Assembly (NCBI GenBank): GCA_947500545.1
Contig: CANMSO010000003.1
Coordinates: 1-64,000, forward strand
Direction of reading: 5' to 3'
Length of the DNA stretch: 64,000 nucleotides
Source of the DNA: an uncultured Aquimarina sp.
GTDB lineage: Bacteria; Bacteroidota; Bacteroidia; Flavobacteriales; Flavobacteriaceae
In this document: in pieces, positions 1-6,608 of the stretch
Layout of the letters: every line of letters begins with the position of its first letter
Numbering within the stretch: position 1 is the first letter of the stretch
Program-made: the position numbers and the translations under genes
Notes under the pieces: model-generated
What the model was told of the DNA's origin: nothing
What the model saw: only the letters and a program-made list of their open reading frames with translations
Databases searched by the model: none

Positions 1-77
1 TATTTAAAATCAATTGTAAATAATTAAAACTTATAAAATGAAAAATTTAAAATCATTATCAGCTCTAGAATTAAGAA
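1..77 (+). repeat. First copy of 77-base direct repeat
   Basis: The first 77 bases are identical to bases 236-312, an offset of 235. The repeat covers about 37 bases of untranslated leader and the first 13 codons of a GG-leader peptide gene. Because it begins at base 1, the true repeat may extend upstream and further copies may lie outside the window. Confidence 0.95.
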
Positions 78-214
78 CTATCAACGGTGGGTGCCAAATT
101 GGAGATTGCGGGCAAGGTCCAATCATTGTTATTAAACCAACAACGGGACCAACATACCCAGATCCAACACCTTTTGGAGATCCAGTAGAATGGAATATTA
201 ACTTCTCTGGATAA
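38..214 (+). CDS. GG-leader peptide precursor A
   Basis: This 58-residue precursor has a double-glycine leader, MKNLKSLSALELRTINGG, then a candidate mature part of 40 residues that starts CQIGDC and contains KPTTGPTYPDP. In known systems such leaders are cut after GG by the C39 peptidase domain of an ABC exporter and the product leaves the cell; no such exporter is in the window. The ATG at 38 is chosen because the leader is the same as in the next gene, apart from one residue. It ends 58 bases before that gene and both share an upstream repeat, so they arose by tandem duplication. The two cysteines in the mature part are absent from the neighbour. Whether the product is a bacteriocin, a signal or a modified peptide cannot be told. 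Confidence 0.8.
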   Translation: MKNLKSLSALELRTINGGCQIGDCGQGPIIVIKPTTGPTYPDPTPFGDPVEWNINFSG

Positions 215-235
215 TTAAAACCTATAAAAGACACG

Positions 236-312
236 TATTTAAAATCAATTGTAAATAATTAAAACTTATAAAATGAAAAATTTAAAATCATTATCAGCTC
301 TAGAATTAAGAA
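236..312 (+). repeat. Second copy of 77-base direct repeat
   Basis: Identical to bases 1-77. After this point the two peptide genes differ, although the GG site and the later KPTTGPT motif stay conserved. Perfect identity across untranslated and coding bases suggests a recent duplication or gene conversion. Confidence 0.95.
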
Positions 313-437
313 GTATTAACGGAGGAAACAACTACTATGATGATGGAAACGGTGGAGATAGACCAAATCCGGGGCCAATAGTTTTTAAACCAACCACCGG
401 ACCAACATTCCCAGATCCAGATACCATATTGTGGTAA
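273..437 (+). CDS. GG-leader peptide precursor B
   Basis: This 54-residue precursor is a paralogue of the gene before it. The leader MKNLKSLSALELRSINGG differs by one residue (S for T). The predicted mature part of 36 residues starts NNYYDDGNGG and keeps KPTTGPTFPDP, but has no cysteine. The variable stretch between the GG site and the KPTTGPT motif suggests the motif is the shared functional part, or that the N-terminal half of the core has diversified. Export through a C39-type ABC transporter is expected from the leader class, but the transporter is not in the window. No terminator with a U-tract follows directly. Confidence 0.8.
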   Translation: MKNLKSLSALELRSINGGNNYYDDGNGGDRPNPGPIVFKPTTGPTFPDPDTILW

Positions 438-450
438 TTTAATAGCAAAA

Positions 451-589
451 AACATGGGGGAAGTGATGTATGAAATAGTAAATCATCTTATTATCAAAGT
501 AAAATGAATCAACCAGGGTTCTTAGGAAAAAAGATAGTAAGATTTTAAGCTAATGACGAGATTAAGTGAGTTCAAATTCCCCCTATGTT
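451..589 (+). other. Long-range inverted repeat, possible structured RNA
   Basis: AACATGGGGGAA at 451-462 can pair with TTCCCCCTATGTT at 577-589, with one bulged T. The 114 bases between have only trivial open frames. It lies between the peptide genes and the next gene and could be the structured tail of the peptide transcript or a small RNA. Support is only this pairing. Confidence 0.25.
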
Positions 590-630
590 AAAAGCAACAT
601 AAGAAAACAATATTGCAAGTTTGTCACATA

Positions 631-638
631 TAATTTTG
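631..638 (+). promoter_or_regulatory. -7 box TAATTTTG
   Basis: TAATTTTG fits the Bacteroidota -7 consensus TAnnTTTG. Transcription would start near 645, so the following gene most likely begins at the ATG at 670 rather than at 646. No clear -33 TTG at ideal spacing was seen. Confidence 0.45.
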
Positions 639-669
639 GTGTCAGATGTATTTCAAAAATCGTATAATC

Positions 670-1146
670 ATGAAAAATGAAAAAAAATTACTAAGCAGTA
701 TCCTGAAACATTTAAATGGGATGAATAAGATCGAAGCTTATGATTTAACTCATAAGTTAGAGACTCTTTTATTCTATGCTTCTAATCCTATTGATGTAGA
801 AAATCTAGAACAGATTATAAATGCTGATTTTAATCCAAATGATGAGATAGATCCTTTTCATTTTACCATTTTACCCAATGGTAATTTTTGTGATTTTGCT
901 GGATCCAATGATTGGTTGCATATCTATAAAGAAAATAAACGACTACTCCCCAACTGGCCACTATTTGATACCTATTATTTTAAAACAAAATATGCTCCTC
1001 TGGAGCTTATAAAACTTACTAAAAATAATTTATTAGAAAATCTAGAGGGCACAGAAGAAAAACCAGAAGTAGTTGATTTTATGAAGAGGTATCGTCTTAC
1101 CCAAAAAGACCTGGTTAGTGATAAGCTGTTATTATTGACACTATAA
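670..1146 (+). CDS. Hypothetical protein in peptide cluster
   Basis: This is a 158-residue soluble protein without signal peptide or membrane segment, and I do not recognise its family. It is rich in charged residues and has a central aromatic stretch (around FAGSNDWLHIYKENKRLLPNWP). An ATG at 646 is in frame, but the -7 box at 631-638 would place it at the transcript start, so the ATG at 670 (MKNEKKLLSSILKHLNG) is preferred. It lies between GG-leader peptides and a lanthipeptide-like precursor, and shares a bidirectional terminator with the latter. A role in peptide production or self-protection is only a guess from position. Confidence 0.7.
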   Translation: MKNEKKLLSSILKHLNGMNKIEAYDLTHKLETLLFYASNPIDVENLEQIINADFNPNDEIDPFHFTILPNGNFCDFAGSNDWLHIYKENKRLLPNWPLFDTYYFKTKYAPLELIKLTKNNLLENLEGTEEKPEVVDFMKRYRLTQKDLVSDKLLLLTL

Positions 1147-1180
1147 ATTAAAAAAAGTAACATACAAAACACTTGGAAAT

Positions 1181-1213
1181 AAGAAAATCCAGCTAGTAAA
1201 GCTGGATTTTCTT
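1181..1213. terminator. Bidirectional terminator, 14-bp stem
   Basis: AAGAAAATCCAGCT at 1181-1194 pairs perfectly with 1200-1213 around a 5-base loop. A/T runs in the outer stem can serve both strands. It sits between convergent genes ending at 1146 (+) and 1240 (-). Confidence 0.85.
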
Positions 1214-1239
1214 ATATATGTTATATTGAGATTATATTA

Positions 1240-1482
1240 TTAATTATAATTAGCCTCACAAATATTATTATCACTAAATCTTGGTTGGGTAGGTCTAGCT
1301 GTTTCTGGTCCCGTGGCATCACTGATGTCAGTTTTTGTACATACTGCTACTGAGGGTCCAGTTGGCGGTGGGCCAACTAAAATACAATGATCACTACCTC
1401 CTCTAATTGATTCAATATTCGATAATCTAGCAATAGTTAATTTTTCTAAGCTTAGTTTCCCCGCAATTGTTCTTTTTTTCAT
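1240..1482 (-). CDS. Class I lanthipeptide-like precursor
   Basis: This 80-residue precursor has the leader pattern seen in Bacteroidota class I lanthipeptide precursors: a basic start, then KLSLEKLTIARL, then IRGG at residues 26-29. The 51-residue core starts SDHC and has 3 cysteines among many Ser and Thr, as needed for thioether rings, plus VGPPPTGPSV, a proline-rich motif that recalls the PTTGPT of the peptides upstream. No LanB, LanC or C39 transporter gene is in the window, so modification enzymes would be elsewhere or absent. A -7 box lies just upstream and a shared terminator downstream. Naming it a lanthipeptide rests on the leader; modification is not shown. Confidence 0.7.
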   Translation of the reverse strand: MKKRTIAGKLSLEKLTIARLSNIESIRGGSDHCILVGPPPTGPSVAVCTKTDISDATGPETARPTQPRFSDNNICEANYN

Positions 1483-1507
1483 TTGTGTTTTTTTAGTTTT
1501 CCTAGGG

Positions 1508-1515
1508 CAAACATA
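1508..1515 (-). promoter_or_regulatory. -7 box TATGTTTG for the lanthipeptide-like gene
   Basis: The minus strand reads TATGTTTG, matching TAnnTTTG, 25 bases upstream of the start codon. Transcription would begin near 1500 and leave a leader of roughly 18 bases. Confidence 0.5.
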
Positions 1516-1612
1516 AATATAATACTTCTTAAATCTAGCGTTTTTGTAGAGTTACTAGTCCGTTTTCTAGAATTGCAGCTTGTAAATTACTGGTTAATAG
1601 TGTTTTAAAAAA

Positions 1613-3307
1613 TTAAGCGTTTTGCTGTTTTTCTAACTCCCGAATGAAATATGAAGGTTGTATTCCTTTTATTTTGTAAAAAGATTTAGAAAAAGCATCT
1701 GTAGAGTTAAAACCAATTTCTCTTGCAATAGCCTTTACTGTATAATTCATAAACTTCTTATCAGTCTTCAATTTTTCTATACAATAATCAATTCTTAGCT
1801 CATTTATATACATGCTAAAACTTTTATTTCTATAATGATTGATAACTCTAGATAGGTACTTTGAGTTCGTACTCATTTTTTTTGCTAAGTCATTGGTAAC
1901 GATATTTGGTTTTAGGAATCCCTGGTTTGCTTCAAATTTTTCCAAATCACTTAAAATACCATTCACTATTTCTTCAGAAATCCCTATCGAATCAGCATCG
2001 GTAACATTTAGATTTTTTACTATAGTTTTCTTGTTAGCAGTATTCGAATTATATAATTCATCAAATCTACGTTTATATGTTACTCTTTTTTTGTAATTAA
2101 AAACCAAGAAAACTAACGATATCAAACTTAAAACAGCTAAAACAATAATCATTAGTAAAGATGATTGTTTCTCTGTTTTTAAGGAATCTATAATTTCTTG
2201 TTTTTCAGAAAGTAACCTTGGCGTATCATAGTTCTGGACAACGTTTTTAATTAGGTATTTATAATTACTATTTAAAATACTATCTACCCTTATTAACCTT
2301 TCAATATACTTGAGCTGATTATCCTTGTCACCGATTTTTTTATAATGACTAATTAAAATTTCATAATTCTCCCTATTATCTGGCATTATTTCAGAAATCT
2401 CCTGAAATATCTCATCTACTTTTTTATGTGATTCAATCGCCTCTGATTTACGATTTAAAGAGAATAGTGTTTTCCCTAAATAAAAATGAGCCATTGATAA
2501 ATTAGCTTTATCACCGTTTTCTTCGAGTATTGTAATTACTTTTTCCAAACTGTCCTTGGCAACAGTAAAATTGGCCTTACTATATTGATTTATCCCTTCA
2601 TTAAGAATGAAGTGATAATTATACTCTTCATTTTTTAAAAGTATTGACTCATTATATCCTAAGATATTGATTACAGAAGCAGAATCTAGTTTTTTATTAA
2701 GATTATACGAATCAGACAACGAAAAAAGTACGCTTAAATAGTCTTTTGGAGTTCGTTCTTTACTTTTTGAATAATATGCATAACAATCTTTTAATGTTTC
2801 TAAAGCCTCTTCATGCTCACCTATTCTACTTTTAAGTATTCCCATACTCCTTTTACTCGCATACTCAAAAACGGTATTATTGTGCTTTTTTGCATCTTCA
2901 TTCATTTTAAGAAAATAGTCAAATGACTTCTTAAAATTACCTTCATTATAATATTTTCTCGCTTTATTATAGTACGCAAGTGAGGGATAAAACTCAGTAC
3001 TTCTGGTTTTTGTAAGCGCTATGATACTATCACTATACTTATGAGATATTTCTCTTTTTGTAACGCATTGAAGAAAATAATATCCATCAGCAATTTTTAT
3101 TGTGTCATGGTCTGTTTTCGCTTTAGAAAGGTACTTATTTGCATAAATTGCTGCCTTTGTTGAATCTGCCACATTCTCATAAAACTTATCTGCAAAGAAT
3201 CTGTAACTATTTTCTTTTAATGTATCTACTGCTTTTTGATAAGCAACTACACCTTGTGTATTAAGAAGTAAAAAAATGATTCCTACATAAAAACTTCTAC
3301 ACATCAT
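1613..3307 (-). CDS. Membrane-anchored TPR/AraC-family regulator
   Basis: This is a 564-residue protein built in the order signal peptide (about 1-22), a long helical TPR-type sensor region (about 30-380), one membrane segment (about 392-413, LLMIIVLAVLSLISLVFLVF) and a C-terminal AraC-type helix-turn-helix domain (about 455-560; second helix region AIAREIGFNSTDAFSKSFYK). Such proteins place the sensor in the periplasm and the DNA-binding domain in the cytoplasm, joining an envelope signal to transcription. It points away from the sdp genes and towards the lanthipeptide-like gene, with a 429-base region between it and sdpC, so it is the obvious candidate regulator for either. That link is inference. 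Its length is usual for this Bacteroidota family. Confidence 0.85.
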   Translation of the reverse strand: MMCRSFYVGIIFLLLNTQGVVAYQKAVDTLKENSYRFFADKFYENVADSTKAAIYANKYLSKAKTDHDTIKIADGYYFLQCVTKREISHKYSDSIIALTKTRSTEFYPSLAYYNKARKYYNEGNFKKSFDYFLKMNEDAKKHNNTVFEYASKRSMGILKSRIGEHEEALETLKDCYAYYSKSKERTPKDYLSVLFSLSDSYNLNKKLDSASVINILGYNESILLKNEEYNYHFILNEGINQYSKANFTVAKDSLEKVITILEENGDKANLSMAHFYLGKTLFSLNRKSEAIESHKKVDEIFQEISEIMPDNRENYEILISHYKKIGDKDNQLKYIERLIRVDSILNSNYKYLIKNVVQNYDTPRLLSEKQEIIDSLKTEKQSSLLMIIVLAVLSLISLVFLVFNYKKRVTYKRRFDELYNSNTANKKTIVKNLNVTDADSIGISEEIVNGILSDLEKFEANQGFLKPNIVTNDLAKKMSTNSKYLSRVINHYRNKSFSMYINELRIDYCIEKLKTDKKFMNYTVKAIAREIGFNSTDAFSKSFYKIKGIQPSYFIRELEKQQNA

Positions 3308-3498
3308 TCTCTTTAATTTTTATGAAGCTTGTGGTTAAACGATATTGGTTTCATTACAATTGGATACTAAAAGTGATATCAAACAGGTGGTAAATATACT
3401 ACTTTCTGGTTTTAGTTAAATTTTTGTAAAACTAATTGTAATATATTGATTATCAATTTTTTATAATTAAAAAATCCAAACCGCTATTCTCAGAATCT

Positions 3499-3522
3499 CT
3501 GGCATGTTTTCTAGAATGCCGG
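3499..3522. promoter_or_regulatory. Hairpin/possible operator between regulator and sdpC
   Basis: CTGGCAT at 3499-3505 pairs with ATGCCGG at 3516-3522 (one G-T pair). The loop carries most of the 12-mer GTTTTCTAGAAT (3506-3517), which also occurs at 1562-1573 on the other side of the regulator gene. It may be a binding site of that regulator. The rest of the 3308-3736 gap shows a candidate promoter and nothing else I can name. Confidence 0.3.
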
Positions 3523-3556
3523 TTTACTTTACTTGTTTTGGGGATCTTATCGCCAA

Positions 3557-3564
3557 TATATTTG
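3557..3564 (+). promoter_or_regulatory. Candidate -7 box for the sdp operon
   Basis: TATATTTG matches TAnnTTTG. A TTG at 3533-3535 lies 21 bases upstream and a TTTG at 3537-3540 lies 16 bases upstream, both near the usual -33 distance. A transcript from here would carry about 170 bases of leader before sdpC. Confidence 0.4.
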
Positions 3565-3736
3565 CCTCGATCAAAATTTTAATCTGATTCACAAAAGATC
3601 GGCAAAGAAAACTACTAATCTGTTACACAAACAACTTACTGGTTCGATTTCTTTTAATGATCATCTTAATAGTCGGAAAACCTGAAACAGCGACTTGAAA
3701 CACTGAAAGTAGGGGCTTATTTAAAACTTAATAATT

Positions 3737-4444
3737 TTGAAAACAATTAAAAAAATTTTGAAACCGGTTTCATTTCTTATGGCATCTCTTGTGCTATTTA
3801 TGAGTTGTGAACAATATGACAATGATGGAACCGAACCGATTCTAGACGAAAAAATCAGCGGTGAAGAGTTATTTAAATCAATCATTTTTGCAGATGGTAA
3901 TCTAACCGCCGATATACCTTCTTTACAAAGTGTATCTCAAGTTGAGAAAATGACTTCAAAGGAGATCATCGAATTTAGAGCTTTTCAAGAAGAAATTATT
4001 TCATTTCTAAAATCTGAAAACAGCAATTATTTTGAGGATTTTAGAGACGTTATGTATTCAAGAAATCCTGAAATTATTTCAAAGGCAATCACTAAATCTG
4101 CAAAAGACATCATGCCTTTAATAAATTCAAAACTAGCACCTATGGACCTAACGGTAGAAAAAATTGCAACCGATAAGGAATTAGATTTTGAAAAAATGAG
4201 GAGCAAAGGTCTTGAAATGGAACAGGCTTGTGGAGTAGTTGTAGTAGTTGCCTTAGCAGTAGCGGTAGCGGCAGCTGTAATATGGGTTGTTGTCATTTCT
4301 GCGGTAGCCGTATATGGAGCACAACAGGTAGAACAAGCCACTTTAACTCAAGAAGCTATATCAATTCAATTAGCAGAAGAGTTGGTACTGTCTGATTCAA
4401 ACGGTCCGTTGATTTTACAGGATTTTCCTATTCCAAGCAACTAA
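3737..4444 (+). CDS. sdpC: SdpC-family antimicrobial peptide precursor
   Basis: This 235-residue precursor resembles SdpC, the source of the secreted SDP toxin of Bacillus subtilis, a hydrophobic peptide cut from the middle of the precursor that collapses the proton motive force of neighbours. Residues 1-24 form a lipoprotein signal (FMSC, C24). GEELFKSIIFADG at 42-54 matches the SdpC-family motif. A strongly hydrophobic block (about 166-194) follows Cys165 and is the likely toxin segment. The start is TTG at 3737: the next ATG (3779) would remove the basic MKTIKK part of the signal. Two features differ from the Bacillus protein: a lipoprotein signal, and one cysteine rather than two beside the hydrophobic block. 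The tail ends LQDFPIPSN. sdpA follows after 10 bases. Confidence 0.82.
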   Translation: MKTIKKILKPVSFLMASLVLFMSCEQYDNDGTEPILDEKISGEELFKSIIFADGNLTADIPSLQSVSQVEKMTSKEIIEFRAFQEEIISFLKSENSNYFEDFRDVMYSRNPEIISKAITKSAKDIMPLINSKLAPMDLTVEKIATDKELDFEKMRSKGLEMEQACGVVVVVALAVAVAAAVIWVVVISAVAVYGAQQVEQATLTQEAISIQLAEELVLSDSNGPLILQDFPIPSN

Positions 4445-4454
4445 AAAATAGATT

Positions 4455-4988
4455 TTGAAAAAAAGTTTGTTTTTCTATTCAGTTTTAGGGTTGGTTCTTT
4501 ACTTCACATTTCTTATTGGAGTATTGAGTATTGGACCTAACCCTATTACTCTGAATCATAAAATTCCAGGCAAAAATGATCTTTCGAAACTGGCACCGCA
4601 AGGTTGGGCTTTTTTCACAAAAGACATTAGAAAAGACTTCTTCAAGATTTATAAAATAAATGAAGAAAACGGTTCGTACGAAAAAGTAAAAATAAAATCA
4701 TCATCAATCGATCAACTTTTTGGTATTAAACGAAGCAATAGGTCAATCATGCATAAAATAAGTTACATCATAAAAAATGTAGATAAAAACTTATGGTACA
4801 CTCATAGAGGTGATCCAAATAAGATCAATCGCGATTCTTTATCTGTGGTATCAATTGTAGCAGACGAACCGATGATATATGGTGAATTTCTAATAGCCAA
4901 AGGTGAACCTATTCCGTATGAATGGAGCAAAAGTAAATTAAACATTAATCCAGAGTTGGAACATATACTAATTAATCTTAAAAAATAA
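4455..4988 (+). CDS. sdpA: SdpA-family toxin maturation protein
   Basis: This 177-residue protein has one N-terminal membrane segment (about 5-27), then a soluble domain with the SdpA-family features LAPQGWAFFTKDIRK (about 46-60) and DEPMIYGEF (about 136-144). In Bacillus subtilis SdpA is a membrane-associated protein that, with SdpB, is needed to make active SDP from SdpC. The start is TTG at 4455, since the only later methionines fall inside the domain; the gene before it also uses TTG. It lies 10 bases after sdpC and 3 bases before sdpB, which fits one operon. Its exact chemistry is not known from sequence. Confidence 0.82.
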   Translation: MKKSLFFYSVLGLVLYFTFLIGVLSIGPNPITLNHKIPGKNDLSKLAPQGWAFFTKDIRKDFFKIYKINEENGSYEKVKIKSSSIDQLFGIKRSNRSIMHKISYIIKNVDKNLWYTHRGDPNKINRDSLSVVSIVADEPMIYGEFLIAKGEPIPYEWSKSKLNINPELEHILINLKK

Positions 4989-4991
4989 ACG

Positions 4992-5963
4992 ATGAGACAA
5001 GATAGATTAGAGCGATTTATAAATAACAATTACTGGACCAACACCCTTGGTTTAGGCAGGAGTTTATTGGCATTATCTACATTATTAACGTTGTGTTTTA
5101 ATAGTCAAGAAGTACTTTTTTATTCGGGTATCAATAACCAAAATACTCCCAAAATTCAGGATTTAAGTATTAACATTTATACCTGGTTTCCCGAATTAGC
5201 ACACGGTTATTATTTCAGCATTATAGTATTAATTTTAGTTCTAATCGGAATATATCCTAGAATAACCTGTGTTTTTCATTGGTTAGTTACTTTTAGTTTT
5301 TTAACTACTACAGCTTTAGGTGACGGGGGTGATCAAATTGCTTCGATATTAACTCTTTTATTGATTCCTGTATGCATTTTTGATAAGCGTAAATGGCATT
5401 GGTCCTCAATAGAGTATACACATAACTTTTACACAAACAGCATTGCTGCTATCTTTTATGAGTTGATAAGAATCCAAATGTTCGTGATATATTTTTTTGC
5501 ATCAGTAGGGAAATTTCCTTCTGAAGAATGGAAAAATGGAACAGCATTATACTACTGGTTTAATGAGCCTCTTTTTGGAGTCAACGAATTTTATCTGCCT
5601 TTTGTAAATATTATTTTAGAATCTCCTATTCTAACATCATTATCAACCTGGTCTGTACTAGTGTTGGAGCTCTCATTAGCATTTGCATATTTTATTAGTA
5701 GTCAGAAAACAAGAATGATATTTTTATTTATGGGTGTCTTTTTCCATTTTATGATAGTTCTCTTCTTTGGTCTGATTAGCTTCTACTTTGTAATGGCTGC
5801 AGGTTTGATATTCTTTCTAATATCTAAAAATTTCAACTATGAGTATAGAAACTTCAATCTCATTATTACTATTAGGAGTAAGCTTAATTTACTTTTTAGC
5901 ACCTCCAAAAAACATAAACTCTTTTTACGGCTATCGAACAAAAAGATCTATGAAAACTATTAA
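4992..5963 (+). CDS. sdpB: SdpB-family integral membrane maturation protein
   Basis: This 323-residue polytopic protein has about eight membrane segments and belongs to the SdpB/HTTM group, distantly related to vitamin K-dependent carboxylase membrane domains. Features include the N-terminal NTLGLGRSLLALSTLL segment and a central GDGGDQIASIL loop followed by IRIQMFVIYFFASVGKF. In Bacillus, SdpB is needed with SdpA for SDP maturation. The last 41 residues (283-323) are encoded in DNA that also encodes the start of SdpI in another frame, and they are hydrophilic and poor in recognisable pattern. The tail may therefore be a non-essential extension. It begins 3 bases after sdpA. Confidence 0.82.
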   Translation: MRQDRLERFINNNYWTNTLGLGRSLLALSTLLTLCFNSQEVLFYSGINNQNTPKIQDLSINIYTWFPELAHGYYFSIIVLILVLIGIYPRITCVFHWLVTFSFLTTTALGDGGDQIASILTLLLIPVCIFDKRKWHWSSIEYTHNFYTNSIAAIFYELIRIQMFVIYFFASVGKFPSEEWKNGTALYYWFNEPLFGVNEFYLPFVNIILESPILTSLSTWSVLVLELSLAFAYFISSQKTRMIFLFMGVFFHFMIVLFFGLISFYFVMAAGLIFFLISKNFNYEYRNFNLIITIRSKLNLLFSTSKKHKLFLRLSNKKIYENY

Positions 5964-6165
5964 TAATTGGAAGCTTGCCAATAAAACGGCCAGCAAAAAA
6001 TTCTTGCTATTTTCTATAATGAATCTAACGCTTTCATTTATTATCACAGATCTTTTAAGTATTAATTTCTTAGTGATTTTAGTAAGTCTGATTATTCTAG
6101 AAATCATCTTTTTAATATATCAAACAGAGCATATGTTAAGCAAATTAGATCACGATGATCAATAG
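5839..6165 (+). CDS. sdpI: SdpI-family immunity protein
   Basis: This 108-residue protein has three membrane segments and the SdpI-family signature YGYRTKRSMKTINNWKLAN at residues 30-48. In Bacillus subtilis SdpI protects the producer from SDP and also acts as receptor that titrates the repressor SdpR; no SdpR-like gene is present here. This is a short form holding only the core domain. The ATG at 5839 is the only methionine that keeps the first membrane segment, so the gene overlaps the 3' end of sdpB by 125 bases in a different frame. The arrangement links toxin maturation and immunity in one message. Confidence 0.88.
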   Translation: MSIETSISLLLLGVSLIYFLAPPKNINSFYGYRTKRSMKTINNWKLANKTASKKFLLFSIMNLTLSFIITDLLSINFLVILVSLIILEIIFLIYQTEHMLSKLDHDDQ

Positions 6166-6211
6166 TGGTTTAGTAGACTTTACATTCAAAATTTATAACA
6201 AATTATTATCA

Positions 6212-6231
6212 GTAACTCAAAAAAGAGTTGC
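6212..6231 (+). other. Small stem-loop after sdpI
   Basis: GTAACTC at 6212-6218 pairs with GAGTTGC at 6225-6231 (one G-T pair) around six A. No U-tract follows, so it is more likely a processing or attenuation structure between sdpI and the next peptide gene than a strong terminator. Confidence 0.3.
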
Positions 6232-6266
6232 ATCAATTAATCATCAATCTTTAAAAATGAACAGTT

Positions 6267-6461
6267 ATGAAAAACTTTAAAAATGTTAACATGAAACTAC
6301 TCACTAAATCAGAATCTAAGCAAGTTTTAGGAGGTAGTTTTCCAATTCCTTTTCCTTCATCAATTCCTGTAATAGATCCTAAAAATCCAATTTTTGATCC
6401 AGCCTGGGGTTGGATCGGAAGCGGGCCCGGTGGATCTGGGGTAGGTCCACTGGTAGATTAA
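6267..6461 (+). CDS. GG-leader peptide precursor C
   Basis: This 64-residue precursor has a bacteriocin-type leader with LLTKSESKQVLGG ending at residue 23, then a 41-residue core rich in Pro and Gly, from SFPIPFPSSIP to SGPGGSGVGPLVD. The core has no cysteine, so disulfides or lanthionines are excluded. The leader differs from that of the first two peptides, so it may use the same exporter but is not a close paralogue. An in-frame ATG at 6291 would give a shorter leader that still holds the GG motif. It lies 101 bases after sdpI and could be cotranscribed with the toxin locus. Confidence 0.72.
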   Translation: MKNFKNVNMKLLTKSESKQVLGGSFPIPFPSSIPVIDPKNPIFDPAWGWIGSGPGGSGVGPLVD

Positions 6462-6476
6462 GCTGAGTTTGTGAAG

Positions 6477-6504
6477 ATCCCCTGTGTTTTATAGGCATGG
6501 GGGT
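6477..6504 (+). terminator. Weak hairpin after peptide C
   Basis: ATCCCC at 6477-6482 can pair with GGGGGT at 6499-6504. The loop is long and the following T-run is short. The CATGGGGG string also occurs at 453-460, after the first two peptide genes. Confidence 0.3.
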
Positions 6505-6608
6505 TTCTAATCAATCTTAATATTTCTAAAAAATAATTACAAATAACACAAAACGGAAAGCCGCTTTAACAGCGTACGTATTCTAAATAAAAATAAATCC
6601 TAATTAAA

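Noticed and set aside
646..669. Earlier ATG start (646) for the protein at 670-1146.
   Set aside because: A -7 box at 631-638 puts the transcript start at about 645, leaving no leader for 646. The ATG at 670 is more plausible.
4027..4341. 104-codon frame antisense to sdpC, rich in Thr and Ala.
   Set aside because: It mirrors the Val/Ala-rich toxin block and has no promoter or homology that I can see.
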